9,029 nt of DNA. Origin: DATFQI01 sp035264365. GTDB taxonomy: Bacteria > Actinomycetota > Thermoleophilia > Solirubrobacterales > Solirubrobacteraceae. The translations under genes were made by a program, and so were the position numbers. The stretch is taken from contig DATFQI010000258.1 of NCBI GenBank assembly GCA_035264365.1, forward strand, positions 1 to 9,029, read 5' to 3'. This document shows, in pieces, positions 7,046 to 9,029 of this stretch. The notes under the pieces are model-generated. The model worked only from the letters and a program-made list of their open reading frames with translations. It was not told the origin of the DNA and did no database searches. Positions within the stretch are counted from its first letter, which is position 1. The number at the start of each line of letters is the position of its first letter.

Positions 7046-7979
7046 TTCAGCGTCACCGCGCGGCTGATCGTCTGCGTCTTGCCGCCCTGCTTGACGGTGA
7101 CCTTCACGGTCGTCTTGGCCGTCTTGAGGCGCTTGAGCTTGCGGACGAGCTTCTTGGCGACCTTGACCGCACCGTCGCGGTGCCGGCCTTGGCGAGCTTG
7201 CCCTTGCCCGAGCCGACCTTCTTGGCGCCGAGCTTGCGCGCGGTCGCCTTGGCGGCGGTCATCGTGGCGGTCGCCGAGCAGGCGGCGGAGCAGGTCAGCT
7301 TGAGCGCGAGGCCCTTGGCGGCCACCGCCGACAGCTTGCCCTTGGGGAACGTCACCTTCGCGGCGCCGTTGCCGCCGCTCGGGGCCCGTTGGACCCGGCG
7401 CCCTCGACCGTCTCGCAGTTGGCGACGACGCCGACCGCGTCGACGATCGCCTTGTCCTGGCCGATGCCGCAGTCGACGTCGTCGGCCTCGCCGTCGCGAG
7501 CGTTGATCACGTCGTTGCCGAACGGGATCTTGCACGAGTAGTAGGTGCACCGGGACGCGGTGGCGTCGCCGTAGATCGTGTCGCGGCCGGGACCGCCGGT
7601 CACGGTGTCGTTGCCCAGGCCGCCCTCGACGTGGTCGTTGCCGGCGCCGCCGTCGACGGAGTCGTCGAAGTCGTTGCCGACCAGCTCGTCGTCGCCACCG
7701 CGGCCGACCAGGGTCGACGGGCCGGAGTTGCCCGGGTTGTAGATGACGAACTTCTCGGGGCCGTCGCTGCCGGTGAGCGAGCCCACGACGTACATCTGGA
7801 AGTCCTCGACGTTGGTGACGTTGTCGTTCTCGCCCGGGCGGCCGTCGTTGGCGGCTCCGTCGAGCGTCAGCGTCACGGTCGGCTGGCGCTGGAGCTGCTC
7901 AGGCTGGCCCCAGCCCTCGAAGTAGTCGTAGCCCGCGCGCCGCGGCACACGCCGCCAGCAGGGTCGTCTTGATTCGCAT
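7039..7979 (-). pseudogene. Secreted RTX-type calcium-binding protein, broken by three frameshifts
   Basis: Read leftward from the ATG at 7979 (AGGAG 5 bases upstream), the gene encodes MRIKTTLLAACAAA and then continues in three successive other frames. Breaks: near 7932-7934, where one extra G in a GGG run would join the start to GYDYFEGWG; near 7379-7387, in a GGGGCCC run with one base missing; and near 7165-7169, again one base missing. Mending all three gives about 313 residues ending ISRAVTLKR with a stop at 7041-7039. The protein has a very short signal-like start, a beta-rich region, GGxGxDxx calcium-binding nonapeptides, a DDVDCGIGQD...VVANCETVE segment common in actinobacterial RTX-like proteins, and an Ala/Lys-rich tail with two cysteines (LTCSAACSATATM). 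Such repeats bind calcium and fold outside the cell. Whether the breaks are real or sequencing indels in G/C runs is open. The repaired signal peptide seems too short, so part of the 5' end may also be missing. Confidence 0.8.
7565..7705 (-). repeat. RTX calcium-binding nonapeptide repeats
   Basis: This stretch encodes about five tandem copies of the glycine/aspartate nonapeptide GGxGxDxUx: GRGGDDELV, GNDFDDSVD, GGAGNDHVE, GGLGNDTVT, GGPGRDTIY, then GD. In this family each pair of turns binds calcium in a parallel beta-roll. The second copy is degenerate. The array lies in the longest intact frame of the broken gene. Confidence 0.85.
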
Positions 7980-7984
7980 TCGTG

Positions 7985-7989
7985 CTCCT
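7985..7989 (-). promoter_or_regulatory. Ribosome binding site of the RTX gene
   Basis: AGGAG on the minus strand lies 5 bases before the ATG at 7979. It fixes the start at 7979, although the longest open frame over this region opens further upstream at 8098 in a different frame; that upstream extension has no protein-like features and is leader sequence. CCTCCCC (7990-7996), complementary to ribosome sites, lies immediately upstream. Confidence 0.65.
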
Positions 7990-8057
7990 GGGGAGGAATT
8001 GGGGAGTGGCGGCATGCTCCCCGGCCAGCCCCAGCCGCGATGGTCGGCGTGCTCCCC
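7990..8057 (-). promoter_or_regulatory. Leader repeats upstream of the RTX gene
   Basis: In the direction of transcription, GGGGAGCACGCC (8057-8046) and GGGGAGCATGCC (8022-8011) form an 11-of-12 direct repeat 35 bases apart. They are followed by CTCCCC (8006-8001) and CCTCCCC (7996-7990), so either GGGGAG can pair with either CTCCCC, for example 8017-8022 with 8001-8006 around a 10-base loop. This could be a pair of operator half-sites or alternative RNA folds next to the ribosome site. The function is unknown. Confidence 0.35.
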
Positions 8058-8090
8058 AACGGTGTTGCGGGCGCCTCGCCGGAATGCGGT

Positions 8091-8107
8091 GCGGACATCC
8101 CGTCCGC
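8091..8107 (-). terminator. Candidate terminator after the lipoprotein gene
   Basis: GCGGAC (8091-8096) and GTCCGC (8102-8107) form a perfect 6-bp stem around ATCCC, 22 bases beyond the lipoprotein stop. No T-run follows. It would end the crotonase-lipoprotein transcript before the RTX gene. The short stem makes it uncertain. Confidence 0.35.
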
Positions 8108-8129
8108 GGGTCAGCCGAGGAAGGGCGGG

Positions 8130-8525
8130 TCAGTCACCCAGGGAGGAGACGCGCCAGCCGTCGTCGACCGGCACGAGCTCGACCGTGTCCTGCGACGGCG
8201 ACTGGCCGCTCGCGGAGGTGCGGACCTCGGCCTTGGCGCTCTTCTCGTCCTCGGCGACCGTGATCTTGCCGATCGTCAACCGCGGGTTCTGCACGTCCTC
8301 GAAGGCGCGCTGCATCGCGATCTCGCACGGGAGGCCGACCTGGGTCAGCTTCTCGACGAGCTTGGGAGCGAAGACGCGATCGCAGAGCACCTGGTAGTCC
8401 TCGGCCGACATCGCGCGCCCGAACTCGTCGAGCGTCTCGCGGACCTGCTCCTGCGCGCTCGCGCCACCGCCGCAGCCGGCCAGCACGGCCGCCGCGAGCG
8501 CCGCGGCGGCGAGCGCGCGCCTCAC
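8130..8525 (-). CDS. Small lipoprotein, possibly NTF2-like
   Basis: A 131-residue predicted lipoprotein. Residues 1-17 are a lipoprotein signal peptide (MRRALAAAALAAAVLAG) with lipobox LAGC, so the mature protein would carry lipid on C18 and sit on the outer face of the membrane. The mature part has a helical start (EQVRETLDEFGRAMSAEDYQVLCDRVF), then strands (LTIGKITVAEDEKSAKAEVR, DTVELVPVDDGWRVSSL). A helix-rich start followed by strands ending in a DDGWRV motif suggests a small NTF2/SnoaL-like cone fold, as seen in many actinobacterial lipoproteins of this size; no active site is evident and the function is unknown. C48 and C67 could form a disulfide. The start is GTG at 8525, with AGGAG 5 bases upstream; GTGA overlaps the stop of the crotonase gene, so the two are co-transcribed and probably translationally coupled. 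Confidence 0.8.
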   Translation of the reverse strand: MRRALAAAALAAAVLAGCGGGASAQEQVRETLDEFGRAMSAEDYQVLCDRVFAPKLVEKLTQVGLPCEIAMQRAFEDVQNPRLTIGKITVAEDEKSAKAEVRTSASGQSPSQDTVELVPVDDGWRVSSLGD

Positions 8526-9028
8526 CGGCGCTCCTGCCCGTAGTCGCCGAACGGCGCGTCGCGCTCGGCGACGGCCGAGCGGACGTCGGCCGTCGCGGCC
8601 GCTGTGAACCGCAGGCCCTCGGGCGTGTGACGGGCGGCGCCATCGAGCAAGGTGCCGACGAGCTGCGTCGTGGACAGCCCCATCTGCTCGATGGCCTGGT
8701 TGACGAGCAGCTTCATCATCTGCAGCTGGTTCGACGGCAGCAGGGCGACCCTCTTGGCGAGGACCAGGCCCGCTTTCTCCAGCTCGACCTCAGGGTGAGA
8801 CTCGGACGCGAGGCCCCATTCGACCGCGGTCTTGCCGTCGAGCGCGTCGCCGGTCAGCAGCAGCCGCTTCGCGCGCTCGAGACCGACACGGTAGAGCCAC
8901 ATCGCGGTCGTCGGCGAGCCCCACACGCGGGCCGGCGGGTAGCCGATCCGGCAGTTGTCGGCGCACACGATCAGGTCCGAGCAGAGCGCGAAGTCGGTGC
9001 CGCCGCCGACGCAGTGCCCGTGGACCTG
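8522..9028 (-). CDS. Crotonase-family enzyme (enoyl-CoA hydratase/isomerase-like), C-terminal 168 residues
   Basis: The start lies beyond the right edge; the fragment reads QVHGHCVGGGTDFALCSDLI onward to the stop at 8524-8522. The oxyanion-hole loop HGHCVGGGTD, then ALCSDLIVCAD, RAKRLLLTGDALDG and AVEWGLASE are standard crotonase-fold landmarks, followed by the C-terminal helical trimerisation region. The fold binds acyl-CoA and stabilises a thioester enolate. Aligned by eye to mitochondrial enoyl-CoA hydratase, the two catalytic glutamates (E144, E164) correspond to Asp (codon 8995-8993) and Pro (codon 8935-8933), and the usual PGxGGTQR segment is replaced by WGSPTTAMW. It is therefore probably not a standard hydratase; isomerase, hydrolase or another crotonase reaction is possible. 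It overlaps the lipoprotein gene by 4 bp. Nothing links it to the mutase operon, which lies on the other strand. Confidence 0.85.
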   Translation of the reverse strand, partial: QVHGHCVGGGTDFALCSDLIVCADNCRIGYPPARVWGSPTTAMWLYRVGLERAKRLLLTGDALDGKTAVEWGLASESHPEVELEKAGLVLAKRVALLPSNQLQMMKLLVNQAIEQMGLSTTQLVGTLLDGAARHTPEGLRFTAAATADVRSAVAERDAPFGDYGQERR

Positions 9029-9029
9029 C

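Noticed and set aside
7980..8098. Upstream extension of the RTX frame to an ATG at 8098
   Set aside because: This stretch has no signal peptide or family resemblance, and a well-placed AGGAG with ATG at 7979 encodes a signal-like start in another frame. It is leader sequence made to look coding by the first frameshift.

Overview
The window comes from a GC-rich actinobacterium. Its GC-rich third codon positions and the lysine/arginine/alanine-rich C-terminal tails on its secreted proteins resemble Solirubrobacterales (Thermoleophilia). That placement is a judgement from style and remembered families, not from a search.

Layout, left to right. (1) Positions 1-125, minus strand: the N-terminus of a metallo-beta-lactamase-fold hydrolase that runs off the left edge. 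(2) 211-240: a perfect 13-bp GC hairpin just past the stop of the next gene, a likely terminator. (3) 247-3939, minus: a 1230-residue secreted zinc carboxypeptidase (M14) with a flavodoxin/glutamine-amidotransferase-like module, two Ig-like modules, a short collagen-like stretch and a basic tail. (4) 3940-4073: a 134-bp divergent intergenic region. (5) 4074-6059 and 6073-7020, plus: a B12-dependent acyl-CoA mutase whose motifs match ethylmalonyl-CoA mutase, followed 13 bp later by its MeaB/ArgK-type GTPase chaperone. (6) 7039-7979, minus: a secreted RTX-type calcium-binding protein gene whose reading frame is broken three times. (7) 8130-8525, minus: a small lipoprotein. (8) 8522-9028, minus: the C-terminal 168 residues of a crotonase-family enzyme that runs off the right edge and overlaps the lipoprotein start by 4 bp.

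The metabolic core is the mutase and its G-protein. The mutase rearranges the carbon skeleton of a branched acyl-CoA using adenosylcobalamin, and the GTPase loads and protects the cofactor. If the ethylmalonyl-CoA assignment is right, the cell probably assimilates acetyl-CoA through the ethylmalonyl-CoA pathway. The flanking genes encode mostly exported proteins and show no obvious functional link to the mutase pair.

I see no mobile element, CRISPR array, tRNA, rRNA or phage gene, and no convincing new defence or biosynthetic system. The points most worth a second look are the triply frameshifted RTX gene, the crotonase lacking the usual catalytic glutamate pair, the mutase subclass, the altered G4 motif in the GTPase, and the repeats in the RTX leader.
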